Assembly: GCF_003075045.1 (NCBI RefSeq)
Contig: NZ_QCZD01000002.1
Span: 124,001-188,000, forward strand
Direction: 5' to 3'
Source of the DNA: Maribacter litoralis
Lineage (GTDB): Bacteria > Bacteroidota > Bacteroidia > Flavobacteriales > Flavobacteriaceae
DNA: 64,000 nt
The notes under the pieces were generated by a model. That model was not told the DNA's origin and did not search any database. It saw only the letters and a program-made list of their open reading frames with translations. Of the stretch, positions 1 through 7,606 are shown piece after piece. The translations under genes and the position numbers were made by a program. Each line of letters begins with the position of its first letter. Position 1 is the stretch's first letter.

Positions 1-861
1 AATTACATTTTACTACCTCGTTATTTTTATATGAAAAAGTACTTATACTTTTTTTGTTCGGTAGCATTTATTATAAGTTTTAATATAGCATTTGAAGAAC
101 TTATTTTAGAACGTATTTTTTATCCAGATACACGAGCCATGTACTTCCCTGGTGTTATCTACAGTCTTCTTGATGTAATGCCGGTAATTCTAATTTTAGT
201 GGGGTTTAAATTCGCGTGGGATGCATCAAAAAAACAATTGGAGGTCGAAGAACTTCGTACATCTGTCAAAGAAAGTGAATTACTTTTTTTAAAATCACAG
301 ATCAATCCACATTTTTTATTCAATAATCTGAATAATTTATACTCATATGCCATAGAGGAATCGGCAAAGACTCCGTCCATCATCCTTGAATTATCTTCTG
401 TTTTACGTTATATGCTATATGATTGTAAAGAGAAATTTGTCATTTTAGGAAAAGAAATAGAACACTTAAAAAATTTCACCCAATTAAATGAAATGCAAAT
501 TGAAGAAAGGGGTAAGATTAGTTTTAGAACTGAAAATATCAATAATGATTATCAAATAGCTCCACTGATTTTATCGGTTTTTATTGAAAATGCTTTTAAA
601 CATAGTACCGCTAGCCAGTCCGAAGATATTTTTATAGACGTTAGCATTATTTTAGATAAAAATGGGTGTCTGGATTTTGAATGTAGGAATTCATTTTTAG
701 AAATAACCAATACCGAAAGTCTTTCTAATGGTATTGGTTTAAAGAATGTGAAGAAAAGGTTAGAATTGCTATATCCTAATGCACATGATTTACATATTCA
801 AAAAGAGCAGAATGTGTATTATGTGCATTTAAAATTACAGTTAATGAAAGGGATTGTATGA
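1..861 (+). CDS. LytS-type sensor histidine kinase, 5' end outside window
   Basis: This is a membrane sensor kinase of the HisKA-like PF06580/LytS group, which phosphorylates a LytTR response regulator. The frame is open from base 1. An ATG lies at 31, but the ten codons before it read NYILLPRYFY, which looks like the conserved loop between membrane helices 2 and 3 of Bacteroidetes kinases of this type. The gene therefore most likely starts upstream of the window, and only the last two membrane helices are visible. A short coiled coil follows, then the phospho-acceptor motif SQINPHFLFNNLNNLYSYA, and then the ATPase domain with an N-box (FIENAFKHS) and a G-box (NGIGLKNVKKRLELLY). The stop overlaps the next gene's start (ATGA), so the two are translationally coupled. 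The ligand cannot be read from the sequence. Confidence 0.9.
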   Translation, partial: NYILLPRYFYMKKYLYFFCSVAFIISFNIAFEELILERIFYPDTRAMYFPGVIYSLLDVMPVILILVGFKFAWDASKKQLEVEELRTSVKESELLFLKSQINPHFLFNNLNNLYSYAIEESAKTPSIILELSSVLRYMLYDCKEKFVILGKEIEHLKNFTQLNEMQIEERGKISFRTENINNDYQIAPLILSVFIENAFKHSTASQSEDIFIDVSIILDKNGCLDFECRNSFLEITNTESLSNGIGLKNVKKRLELLYPNAHDLHIQKEQNVYYVHLKLQLMKGIV

Positions 862-1568
862 TACAATGTATAATTATAGAAGATCAGCCGCCAGCACAAA
901 GAGTGTTGAAAAAATATATTGCCGATATTGGAAATTTAGACTTAAAGGCCACCTTTACAGATGCTCTTTCTGCTATTGATTTTATAAAGTCTGAAAAAAT
1001 TGATTTAATTTTTTTGGATATTCATTTGCCAAAGATTTCCGGTATAGAATTTTTAAAAGTCATAAAACATAAACCTAGTGTAATCTTGACAACTGCTTTT
1101 TCTGATTATGCTTTAGAGAGTTATGATTTTGGTGTGATTGATTATCTTTTGAAACCATTTTCTTTTGAACGCTTTGTTCAAGCAGTGAATAAAGTACCTA
1201 GATTAGGTAGTGAGTTCATAGAAGAAAAAACATTAGCTGAGAAAAACCCACTTTCAGATGTCGTTTTTATCAAATCTGGATACGAGCATATTAAAATTGA
1301 AGTAGAAGATATTCGTTTTATACGGTCTGATGCTGATTATACCGAAATTCATACAAAAAAACAGAAATACCTTTCGCAAGAAACCTTGCGGTACTGGCAA
1401 GAAAATTTAGATACCCGGAAATTTATAAGAATCCACAAATCATACATTTTGAATATTACTGAAATTTATAAGATCAATGCAAATCAAGTAATATTGGAGG
1501 ACAAAGAAACGCTGCCTATTGGTAGAGCTTTTAAAGAAGGGTTTATGCAACTGATTATAAAAGAATAG
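858..1568 (+). CDS. LytTR-family response regulator
   Basis: The product is a 236-residue DNA-binding response regulator that partners the kinase encoded just before it, with a 4-base ATGA overlap. The receiver domain spans roughly residues 1-120. Its acidic pocket is at E8/D9, the phospho-acceptor Asp is D54 in FLDIHLPKISG, the switch Thr lies in ILTTAFS, and the conserved Lys is K99 in LLKPFS. The LytTR DNA-binding domain covers about residues 130-236 (DIRFIRSDADYTEIHT, FIRIHKSYILN, LPIGRAFK). LytTR regulators bind spaced direct repeats upstream of their targets. The targets here are unknown, and the two short ORFs just downstream are obvious candidates. A strong terminator follows immediately. 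Confidence 0.95.
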   Translation: MIQCIIIEDQPPAQRVLKKYIADIGNLDLKATFTDALSAIDFIKSEKIDLIFLDIHLPKISGIEFLKVIKHKPSVILTTAFSDYALESYDFGVIDYLLKPFSFERFVQAVNKVPRLGSEFIEEKTLAEKNPLSDVVFIKSGYEHIKIEVEDIRFIRSDADYTEIHTKKQKYLSQETLRYWQENLDTRKFIRIHKSYILNITEIYKINANQVILEDKETLPIGRAFKEGFMQLIIKE

Positions 1569-1590
1569 GGTGCTAATTGTATTAAATAAA

Positions 1591-1615
1591 AAAAGCCCCT
1601 AGAAAAGGGGCTTTT
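1591..1615 (+). terminator. Rho-independent terminator of the LytS/LytTR operon
   Basis: A perfect 10-bp stem (AAAAGCCCCT / AGGGGCTTTT) with a 5-base loop lies 22 bases past the regulator stop. The stem ends in its own T tract, and an A tract on the 5' side would let it act in both directions, so it may also end the minus-strand short ORF at 1654-1776. Confidence 0.85.
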
Positions 1616-1653
1616 AAAACGTAATTTTTTGCAATAAGCTTTAATTTAAAAGA

Positions 1654-1776
1654 TTAGACAATCCCTAAAAGGGTTAATATTGCACCTACCGCAACAACAG
1701 CTAAAAAAGCGTTCATTGCAATAATAAGTACGGATAGATAAGTTTCTACCCCTGTTTTAAATGATAAATTGTTCAT
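1654..1776 (-). CDS. Short hydrophobic membrane peptide (40 aa)
   Basis: A short ORF lies in an otherwise empty gap. It has an ATG start at 1776 and a TAA stop at 1654-1656. The peptide begins MNNLSFKTGVETYLSVLIIA and continues as one long hydrophobic helix rich in Ala, Val and Leu, ending in LLGIV; there are no charged residues after position 11. This is the composition of a single-pass membrane micropeptide, not of random AT-rich translation. A TAnnTTTG -7 box lies 80 bases upstream, and the bidirectional terminator at 1591-1615 closes the unit. I do not recognise a family. Possible roles are a small regulatory membrane protein, a toxin of the type I kind, or a subunit of a membrane complex. 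Whether it is expressed cannot be told from sequence alone. Confidence 0.55.
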   Translation of the reverse strand: MNNLSFKTGVETYLSVLIIAMNAFLAVVAVGAILTLLGIV

Positions 1777-1856
1777 AACATTACCTACTTTAAAGTTACA
1801 CTACTAAAGTTAGTTGAAATAAGCAACTATTACCTATTAATTGTTGTAAACACCTA

Positions 1857-1864
1857 CAAAAATA
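1857..1864 (-). promoter_or_regulatory. Candidate -7 promoter element for the 40-aa peptide
   Basis: On the minus strand this reads TATTTTTG, an exact match to the Bacteroidetes -7 consensus TAnnTTTG. It points at the short ORF starting at 1776. No clear -33 TTTG stands at the usual spacing, so support is moderate. Confidence 0.35.
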
Positions 1865-1923
1865 TGGTGAAACCGTACTTAAATGTGGTAAGTGTTTCTT
1901 AATAAGTGCATTATATCCATGAA

Positions 1924-1957
1924 ACTTGCATTTTATCGATTTGTTGAAAATGCAAGT
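1924..1957. repeat. 11-bp perfect inverted repeat between the two short ORFs
   Basis: The arms ACTTGCATTTT and AAAATGCAAGT are perfect complements separated by 12 bases. No clean T tract follows on either strand, so it is not a typical terminator. It lies downstream of the 43-aa ORF and upstream of the 40-aa ORF (both minus strand), and could be an operator or a processing hairpin. Confidence 0.6.
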
Positions 1958-1983
1958 ATATTTAAGATGTAATCTATTAAAGC

Positions 1984-2115
1984 TTACTTAAGTAGTCCAA
2001 GCCAATCGGCTATGCCAGCGAGCGGTACTGCCAAAAGTATTAAGATTAAGCATGTAATCATTAATTTAAGAAATCCATTGAGCATTTTAACTCCTGAAGA
2101 AAGTCCTTGTTCCAT
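1984..2115 (-). CDS. Short hydrophobic membrane peptide (43 aa)
   Basis: This is a second short ORF in the same gap and orientation. It starts with ATG at 2115; another in-frame ATG at 2121 would add only two residues. It ends with TAA at 1984-1986. The peptide begins MEQGLSSGVKMLNGFLKLMI, continues through a hydrophobic helix (CLILILLAVPLAGIA) and ends WLGLLK. Like the 40-aa peptide it has a short polar head, an 'LS..GV' motif near the N-terminus and one membrane helix, but the two are not obviously homologous. I see nothing coding between 2122 and 2297. The function is unknown; the context next to a LytTR system suggests, but does not show, that it is regulated by or signals to that system. 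Confidence 0.5.
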   Translation of the reverse strand: MEQGLSSGVKMLNGFLKLMITCLILILLAVPLAGIADWLGLLK

Positions 2116-2297
2116 AATCATAGTTCTATTGTTCTGTATTCAATATAGGTATTACGTGTGTAATGTACTGTAAAATAGAGATATAAATTCGATTAACGTA
2201 TCAAATTGTCTGAGCAAAGTACATGTTGCGTACTAAGAATGTCTTAATTTTTACATTAAACATTTAATAGTTTAAAGGCAGTGTTACTGTGAATGAA

Positions 2298-3548
2298 TCA
2301 ATTTTTTGAAGATAAAACTGAATTTAATGCATTTAAGATTTGTTGTGTTGCTCCAGCTTTTTCTTTGATAAATTTTGTATTGATTTGACCGGTTTGTTGT
2401 CTTTTTTGTTGTTGAGTGAAAAAAGTGTCTATGTTGTGTTGAAGTTCTTCAGAACTGTTTATTGAAATGACTCCACCTAATTGTACCAATTCTTCTGCCT
2501 CGGCAAAACCTTCAAATTTCGGACCTATAATTACAGGTATGCCAAATACTGCAGGCTCCAAGGTGTTGTGTAATCCTGTTGCGAAGCCACCACCTACGTA
2601 CGCAATTTCGGCATAGCTATATATTTTGGTCAATAAACCGATGGTATCTATGATGATGACTTCATAATCCGCTAAGTTTATATTCTCGTTCAAATCAGTA
2701 TAGCTTACAACAGGCTTTTCTATTGATTGTATAATTTCTTGTATATGATTGCTCTTCATTGTGTGTGGTGCAAGAACAAACTTAATGGGGTAATTGCATT
2801 GATTGATATAATCAATAATTAAGCGCTCATCTTCTGGCCAGGTACTGCCTGCAATAAAACAAAATTGATTTTGCTTGAAATTCTCCATGAAGTTCAACTC
2901 ATTATGTTGATCTACAATTTCGCTTACGCGGTCAAAACGGGTATCGCCAGCAATCGTAACTTTATTGAAACCAATTGAATTTAATAACGAATGCGATTTC
3001 TTGTTCTGAACAAAAATGTGCGTAAAGTTGTTGAGCGTTTTACGCATAAATCCGCCATAAGATTTAAAGAAAATCTGATTCTTCTTAAATATTGCCGAAA
3101 TTAAAAATGTTGGTGTATTTCGTTTGTTTAAAGCAACCAGGTAGTTAGGCCATATTTCATACTTTATGAAAATTGCGATATCTGGGTGAGCAATGTCCAA
3201 AAAAGCAGATACGTTACTTTTAGTGTCTAAAGGTAAGTAACAAATGACATCGGCCACATTGCTGTTTTTTTTCACTTCATACCCAGATGGAGAAAAAAAG
3301 GTGAGTAGTGTTTTATAATGCGGGTATAACAATTTTAGTTTTTCCAGTACCGGTAATCCTTGTTCGTATTCACCTAATGAAGCCGCATGTATCCAAATAA
3401 CTTTATCATCTTTTGCAATAGAATGTTTTATTTTAGGAAGGCTTTCCCTTCTACCTTTTACAAATAAAGAAAGCTTTGAATTCGCTAAGGCCAATACCTT
3501 TAAAATGGCAGAGGTACTAATGGCAATAAGGTTATAAAGAATGTACAA
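2298..3548 (-). CDS. waaA: 3-deoxy-D-manno-octulosonic acid (Kdo) transferase
   Basis: This is the inner-membrane glycosyltransferase that adds Kdo from CMP-Kdo to lipid A, and it is essential for lipopolysaccharide assembly. The 416 residues start with a membrane-anchor helix. The GT-B N-domain follows with WIHAASLGEYEQG, the family motif carrying the catalytic Glu, and FFSPSGYEV. The C-domain has GSTWPEDE and YVGGGFATGLHNTLEPAVFG, which binds the nucleotide sugar. No ATG exists near the N-terminus. The frame is closed by an in-frame TAG 15 bases upstream, so the TTG at 3548 is the best start, and it places MYILYNL where other flavobacterial proteins begin. It is divergent from the aminotransferase gene at 3639. 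Confidence 0.95.
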   Translation of the reverse strand: MYILYNLIAISTSAILKVLALANSKLSLFVKGRRESLPKIKHSIAKDDKVIWIHAASLGEYEQGLPVLEKLKLLYPHYKTLLTFFSPSGYEVKKNSNVADVICYLPLDTKSNVSAFLDIAHPDIAIFIKYEIWPNYLVALNKRNTPTFLISAIFKKNQIFFKSYGGFMRKTLNNFTHIFVQNKKSHSLLNSIGFNKVTIAGDTRFDRVSEIVDQHNELNFMENFKQNQFCFIAGSTWPEDERLIIDYINQCNYPIKFVLAPHTMKSNHIQEIIQSIEKPVVSYTDLNENINLADYEVIIIDTIGLLTKIYSYAEIAYVGGGFATGLHNTLEPAVFGIPVIIGPKFEGFAEAEELVQLGGVISINSSEELQHNIDTFFTQQQKRQQTGQINTKFIKEKAGATQQILNALNSVLSSKN

Positions 3549-3606
3549 ACTGATGCTTTTGGGCTAAATTACGTTTCTTTCCATAAAATTAGTGTCGCCG
3601 GTTTCG

Positions 3607-3614
3607 TATTTTTG
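3607..3614 (+). promoter_or_regulatory. Candidate -7 promoter element, aminotransferase-galE
   Basis: TATTTTTG matches the Bacteroidetes -7 consensus exactly and lies 24 bases before the ATG at 3639. No clear -33 box is seen. Confidence 0.4.
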
Positions 3615-3638
3615 TGCTACTTCATGTAATTACAACAG

Positions 3639-4793
3639 ATGAAAAAGATACAAATGGTTGACCTAGGTGGTCAATACCAAGAAATTAAAGATCAAGTAAA
3701 CTCTTCAATATCTCAAATATTAGAAACTTCCGCCTTTATTAACGGGCCGGAAGTTCATGCTTTTCAGAAAGAATTGGAAGAGTACCTACAGGTAAAACAT
3801 GTTATACCTTGTGCGAACGGTACAGATGCTTTACAGATTGCTATGATGGGTTTAGGTTTAAAACCAGGTGATGAAGTAATTACGGCTGATTTTACTTTTG
3901 CTGCAACGGTAGAGGTTATTGCCTTGCTGCAGTTGACTCCGGTTTTGGTCGATGTATATCCAGATACGTTCAACATTAATATAGAAGCGATTGAAAAAGC
4001 CATTACGCCTAAAACCAAGGCTATAGTGCCAGTGCATCTTTTTGGACAATGTGCGAATATGGACGCTATTTTAGAACTGGCCAAAAAACACGATTTGTTC
4101 GTCATAGAAGATAATGCCCAGGCGATTGGAGCTAGATATTATTCAGCAGATGGTACAAAACAAATGGCAGGAAGTATGAGTCACGTAGGTGCGACTTCAT
4201 TTTTTCCCTCTAAAAACTTAGGATGTTATGGTGATGGCGGTGCAATATTCACAAATGATGATGAATTGGCGCATACCTTAAGAGGTATAGTAAACCATGG
4301 TATGTATGAAAGATACCATCATGACGTTGTAGGGGTTAATTCGAGATTAGATTCCATTCAGGCTGCCGTGCTACGTGCTAAACTTCCCAGATTAGATGGT
4401 TATTGCGAGGCAAGAAGAAATGCGGCGCGTGCATATTCTAAGGCTTTTGAAGGGCAAGAACATATTGTCACTCCTGTAACGGTTAATAATTGTGAAGGTA
4501 TCTGTGATGTTTGTGATTGCCATGTTTTTCATCAGTATACCTTAAAAATCACCAATGGTAAAAGAGATGAACTAGCACAATTTTTGGCTAAAAACGAAGT
4601 TCCTTTTGGTGTGTACTATCCCATTCCGTTACATAAGCAAAAAGCATATGAGGATGATAGGTACAATGAGGCAGATTTTCCAGTAACCAATCAATTGGTG
4701 AAAGAAGTGATTTCATTGCCCATGCATACCGAGTTGGATGATGAACAGATTAACCATATAACGCAGTTAGTCATCGGGTTTGTTAATGGGTAG
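3639..4793 (+). CDS. DegT/DnrJ/EryC1/StrS-family sugar aminotransferase
   Basis: The product is a PLP-dependent aminotransferase of 384 residues that converts a nucleotide-linked keto-sugar to an amino sugar for surface polysaccharide. Visible family motifs are CANGTDAL (PLP phosphate binding, about 58-65), ADFTFAAT, VHLFGQCANM, IEDNAQAIGA, and the Schiff-base lysine K192 in FFPSKNLGCYGDGGA. Also present are GVNSRLDSIQAAVLRAKLP and the C-terminal HVFHQYTLK and FGVYYPIPLHKQ. It resembles WbpE-type (UDP-GlcNAc3NA-forming) enzymes, but the exact substrate cannot be fixed. Odd point: four cysteines (285, 289, 292, 294) sit in a short insert just before HVFHQY, where relatives usually have none, and could bind metal. 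It lies 43 bases upstream of galE on the same strand, probably as one operon. Confidence 0.9.
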   Translation: MKKIQMVDLGGQYQEIKDQVNSSISQILETSAFINGPEVHAFQKELEEYLQVKHVIPCANGTDALQIAMMGLGLKPGDEVITADFTFAATVEVIALLQLTPVLVDVYPDTFNINIEAIEKAITPKTKAIVPVHLFGQCANMDAILELAKKHDLFVIEDNAQAIGARYYSADGTKQMAGSMSHVGATSFFPSKNLGCYGDGGAIFTNDDELAHTLRGIVNHGMYERYHHDVVGVNSRLDSIQAAVLRAKLPRLDGYCEARRNAARAYSKAFEGQEHIVTPVTVNNCEGICDVCDCHVFHQYTLKITNGKRDELAQFLAKNEVPFGVYYPIPLHKQKAYEDDRYNEADFPVTNQLVKEVISLPMHTELDDEQINHITQLVIGFVNG

Positions 4794-4836
4794 TATATAG
4801 TTTTTTTATTTTGGCAATGTTCAAATAGCATATAAA

Positions 4837-5853
4837 ATGAAAGTATTAGTAACAGGCGGACTTGGATTTATTGGTTCCCACACCGTAGTTGAGCTTCAAA
4901 ATAAAGGTTTTGAAGTGGTGATTATTGACGACTGCTCTAACTCAGATGAGAGTGTTCTAGAGGGCATTGAGGCAATCACTGGTAAAAAACCACTTTTTGA
5001 AAAGCTGGATTTAAAGGAGAGGCAAAAGGTCGAAGATTTTTTTGCAAGACACCAAGACGTCGAAGGTGTTATCCATTTTGCTGCGAGTAAAGCAGTAGGG
5101 GAGAGTGTGGAGAAGCCGTTACTGTACTATGAAAATAATATTGGTACGCTCGTTTACATTTTAAAAGAATTATGTAAAAAGAACAAAGCTAGTTTCATCT
5201 TTAGTTCTTCTTGTACTGTGTATGGACAAGCAGATAAAATGCCGATTACCGAAGATGCACCTGTTAAGGTTGCCGAATCTCCATATGGTAATACTAAGCA
5301 GATGGGTGAGGAGATTATTGCTGATACATGTAAAGTAACTCCTTATTTGAATGCTATTGCATTACGTTATTTTAATCCGATGGGTGCACACCCAAGTGGA
5401 GAAATAGGGGAGTTGCCAAAAGGGGTGCCGCAAAATTTAGTTCCGTTTATTACGCAAACCGGCATTGGGTTGAGAAAAGAACTGTCTGTTTTTGGTGATG
5501 ACTATCCAACGCCCGACGGTACATGTATAAGAGATTATATCTATGTTGTAGATTTGGCCAAAGCCCATGTAGTTGCTTTAGAACGTTTGTTGAATGGCAA
5601 CAATGAATCTAATTATGAGGTTTTTAATGTAGGTACGGGTAAAGGTAGTTCTGTACTGGAGGCAATAAAGAGCTTTGAAAAAGTTTCAGGAAAAAAACTG
5701 AACTATAAAATTGTTGATAGAAGACCTGGGGATATTACTACGGCATATGCAGATACTACTAAGGCAAATGAGGTGTTGGGTTGGAAAGCCGAATATACTT
5801 TAGAAGAAGCCATGAATTATGCATGGATCTGGGAGCAGAAAATTAGGGACTGA
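4837..5853 (+). CDS. galE: UDP-glucose 4-epimerase
   Basis: A 338-residue short-chain dehydrogenase-type epimerase that interconverts UDP-glucose and UDP-galactose (or the GlcNAc forms) using tightly bound NAD. The Rossmann glycine motif TGGLGFIGSH is at residues 6-15. The catalytic Ser lies in FSSSCTVYG, and Y150/K154 form the YxxxK motif in SPYGNTKQMG. The substrate-binding motifs ALRYFNPMGAHPSG and RDYIYVVDLAKAH are typical of GalE. The length is normal. A very strong terminator follows, which ends the aminotransferase-galE unit. Confidence 0.95.
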   Translation: MKVLVTGGLGFIGSHTVVELQNKGFEVVIIDDCSNSDESVLEGIEAITGKKPLFEKLDLKERQKVEDFFARHQDVEGVIHFAASKAVGESVEKPLLYYENNIGTLVYILKELCKKNKASFIFSSSCTVYGQADKMPITEDAPVKVAESPYGNTKQMGEEIIADTCKVTPYLNAIALRYFNPMGAHPSGEIGELPKGVPQNLVPFITQTGIGLRKELSVFGDDYPTPDGTCIRDYIYVVDLAKAHVVALERLLNGNNESNYEVFNVGTGKGSSVLEAIKSFEKVSGKKLNYKIVDRRPGDITTAYADTTKANEVLGWKAEYTLEEAMNYAWIWEQKIRD

Positions 5854-5874
5854 TTTTTTTAAGAACTACGATAT

Positions 5875-5910
5875 AAATAAGGGGAAATATGGCTATATTT
5901 CCCCTTATTT
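5875..5910 (+). terminator. Rho-independent terminator after galE
   Basis: A perfect 16-bp stem (AAATAAGGGGAAATAT with its complement) and a GGCT loop lie 21 bases past the galE stop and 19 bases before the next start codon. The T-rich 3' arm supplies the U tract. Confidence 0.9.
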
Positions 5911-5929
5911 AATTTAAAGACCACCTCGT

Positions 5930-7201
5930 ATGAAAAATTCTCTTTTTGTTTTGTTGATGTTCGTTTTTGGTGTAGCAAATGCACAGGACACCTATCTTCA
6001 ATGCGGTAAAATCGTAGATATTGAATCTGGTAAAATTCTATCGGAAAAGACCATTGTAGTTTCTGAAAATAAAATCAAAGAAATTAAAAATGGATTTGTG
6101 TCTGGGAATGAATCGGATATGGTGGTTGATTTAAAAACGAAAACCATTTTGCCCGGGTTTATAGATATGCATGTGCATATTGAAAGTGAATCTAGTCCGT
6201 CTAGGTATTTAGAGGCTTTTACATTAAATGAAGCAGATGTTGCATTTCAATCTACCGTATATGCCAAAAGAACTTTAATGGCAGGTTTTACCACGGTGAG
6301 AGATTTAGGAGGTTCAGGTGTGAACATTGCACTGAAAAAAGCAATTAATAAAGGAACTATTGTTGGTCCAAGAATTTTTACCGCGGGAAAATCTCTTGCA
6401 ACTACCGGTGGTCATGCAGATCCTACAAACGGAAGAAGCCAGGAGTTAATGGGTGATCCGGGCCCGAAAGACGGAGTAGTAAACTCGCCTGCAGATGGTA
6501 GAAAAGCGGTGCGCCAACGTTATAAAGATGGTGCCGATGTTATTAAGATTACGGCAACAGGTGGGGTTCTTAGCGTGGCAAAAAGTGGTCAAAATCCTCA
6601 ATTTACGATTGAAGAAATAAAAGCGATTACCGAAACAGCAGATGATTACGGTATGTTGACCGCTGCTCATGCCCATGGAGATGAGGGTATGCAAAGAGCA
6701 ATTTTAGGAGGAATAAAAACTATTGAACACGGTACGCTGATGTCTGAGGAAACGATGGACTTAATGATAGAGCATAATACATTTATGGTACCTACGATAT
6801 CTGCCGGACAAGAAGCGGCTAGGTTGGCTAAGATACCTAACTACTTGCCGCCCGTTGTAGCAAAGAAAGCATTGGAAATAGGGCCTAAGTTAAATGCTAC
6901 TTTTGCAAAAGCTTACAAAAAGGGGGTTAATATAGCTTTTGGTACAGACTCTGGTGTGTCTCCTCATGGGGATAATGCAAAGGAGTTCATTTATATGAAC
7001 AAAGCTGGTATGCCAATTATAGAGATATTACGTGCAGCTACTATGACCAATGCAATGTTATTGGGAGAAGATGAGCTAGGGCAGATTAAAGAAGGATATA
7101 TAGCTGATATTGTGGCTGTGAACGATAACCCTTTAAATAATGTGGAAACCCTAACCGATGTGGTTTTTGTTATGAAAGAAGGGGTTGTGTACAAGCAATA
7201 G
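5930..7201 (+). CDS. Secreted metal-dependent amidohydrolase
   Basis: A 423-residue amidohydrolase-superfamily enzyme of the imidazolonepropionase/Xaa-Pro dipeptidase-like group. Residues 1-18 are a signal peptide ending VANA-Q, so it acts in the periplasm. Metal ligands are in the usual places: H81 and H83 in GFIDMHVHIE, the lysine (to be carboxylated) K206 in VIKITATGG, H247 or H249 in AAHAHGDEGM, H267 in TIEHGT, and D340 in FGTDSGVSPHGDN. The C-terminal strand region LLGEDELGQIKEGYIADIVAV is typical. Relatives hydrolyse C-terminally prolyl or other dipeptides, but the substrate here is not determined. It stands alone between galE and a small unknown gene. Confidence 0.88.
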   Translation: MKNSLFVLLMFVFGVANAQDTYLQCGKIVDIESGKILSEKTIVVSENKIKEIKNGFVSGNESDMVVDLKTKTILPGFIDMHVHIESESSPSRYLEAFTLNEADVAFQSTVYAKRTLMAGFTTVRDLGGSGVNIALKKAINKGTIVGPRIFTAGKSLATTGGHADPTNGRSQELMGDPGPKDGVVNSPADGRKAVRQRYKDGADVIKITATGGVLSVAKSGQNPQFTIEEIKAITETADDYGMLTAAHAHGDEGMQRAILGGIKTIEHGTLMSEETMDLMIEHNTFMVPTISAGQEAARLAKIPNYLPPVVAKKALEIGPKLNATFAKAYKKGVNIAFGTDSGVSPHGDNAKEFIYMNKAGMPIIEILRAATMTNAMLLGEDELGQIKEGYIADIVAVNDNPLNNVETLTDVVFVMKEGVVYKQ

Positions 7202-7243
7202 TGTGATCCGTATTACGTACATTTTTTATAAAGTTGATTGAGC

Positions 7244-7597
7244 ATGAAGTTGAGAGTAGATAATAGCGAGCAGTTGATGCAGATTGCCCTGGAAGATTCG
7301 CTTTTTAAGAAATTAATTCAACAAGCCGAAAAAGACTTTATCCTCGCAAACGTTCCTTTAAAAATGCCTTTAGCCATTGATGCTTCAGGTTTTATAGCTC
7401 TTGTTCGAGAAAAAGTGTATTATTTAATGATGGAGCATTTTGCTGAGTATTTGAATCTTATGTACATCATAGATATCCCTGAGAAAGATTTTCAACATAT
7501 TGAAATTACCGATACCGTAGATGTGGCCGATCAAGTTACTTTGTTGATATTAAAAAGAGAATACAAAAAGGTTTGGTATAGAAACAAATATCAATAG
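7244..7597 (+). CDS. Conserved hypothetical protein (117 aa)
   Basis: I do not recognise this family. The frame could open at a TTG (7238), but the ATG at 7244 is the better start and gives MKLRVDNSEQLMQIALEDSL. The protein is soluble, mixed alpha/beta, with no signal peptide, cysteine or membrane segment. It begins 42 bases after the amidohydrolase stop without a terminator between, so the two may be co-transcribed. Codon use matches its neighbours and the protein reads as genuine coding sequence. Confidence 0.75.
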   Translation: MKLRVDNSEQLMQIALEDSLFKKLIQQAEKDFILANVPLKMPLAIDASGFIALVREKVYYLMMEHFAEYLNLMYIIDIPEKDFQHIEITDTVDVADQVTLLILKREYKKVWYRNKYQ

Positions 7598-7606
7598 CAT
7601 GTGCAT

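Noticed and set aside
31..861. Start of the sensor kinase at the ATG at 31
   Set aside because: The frame is open to base 1 and the codons before 31 read like the conserved family loop NYILLPRYF, so the gene very likely begins outside the window.
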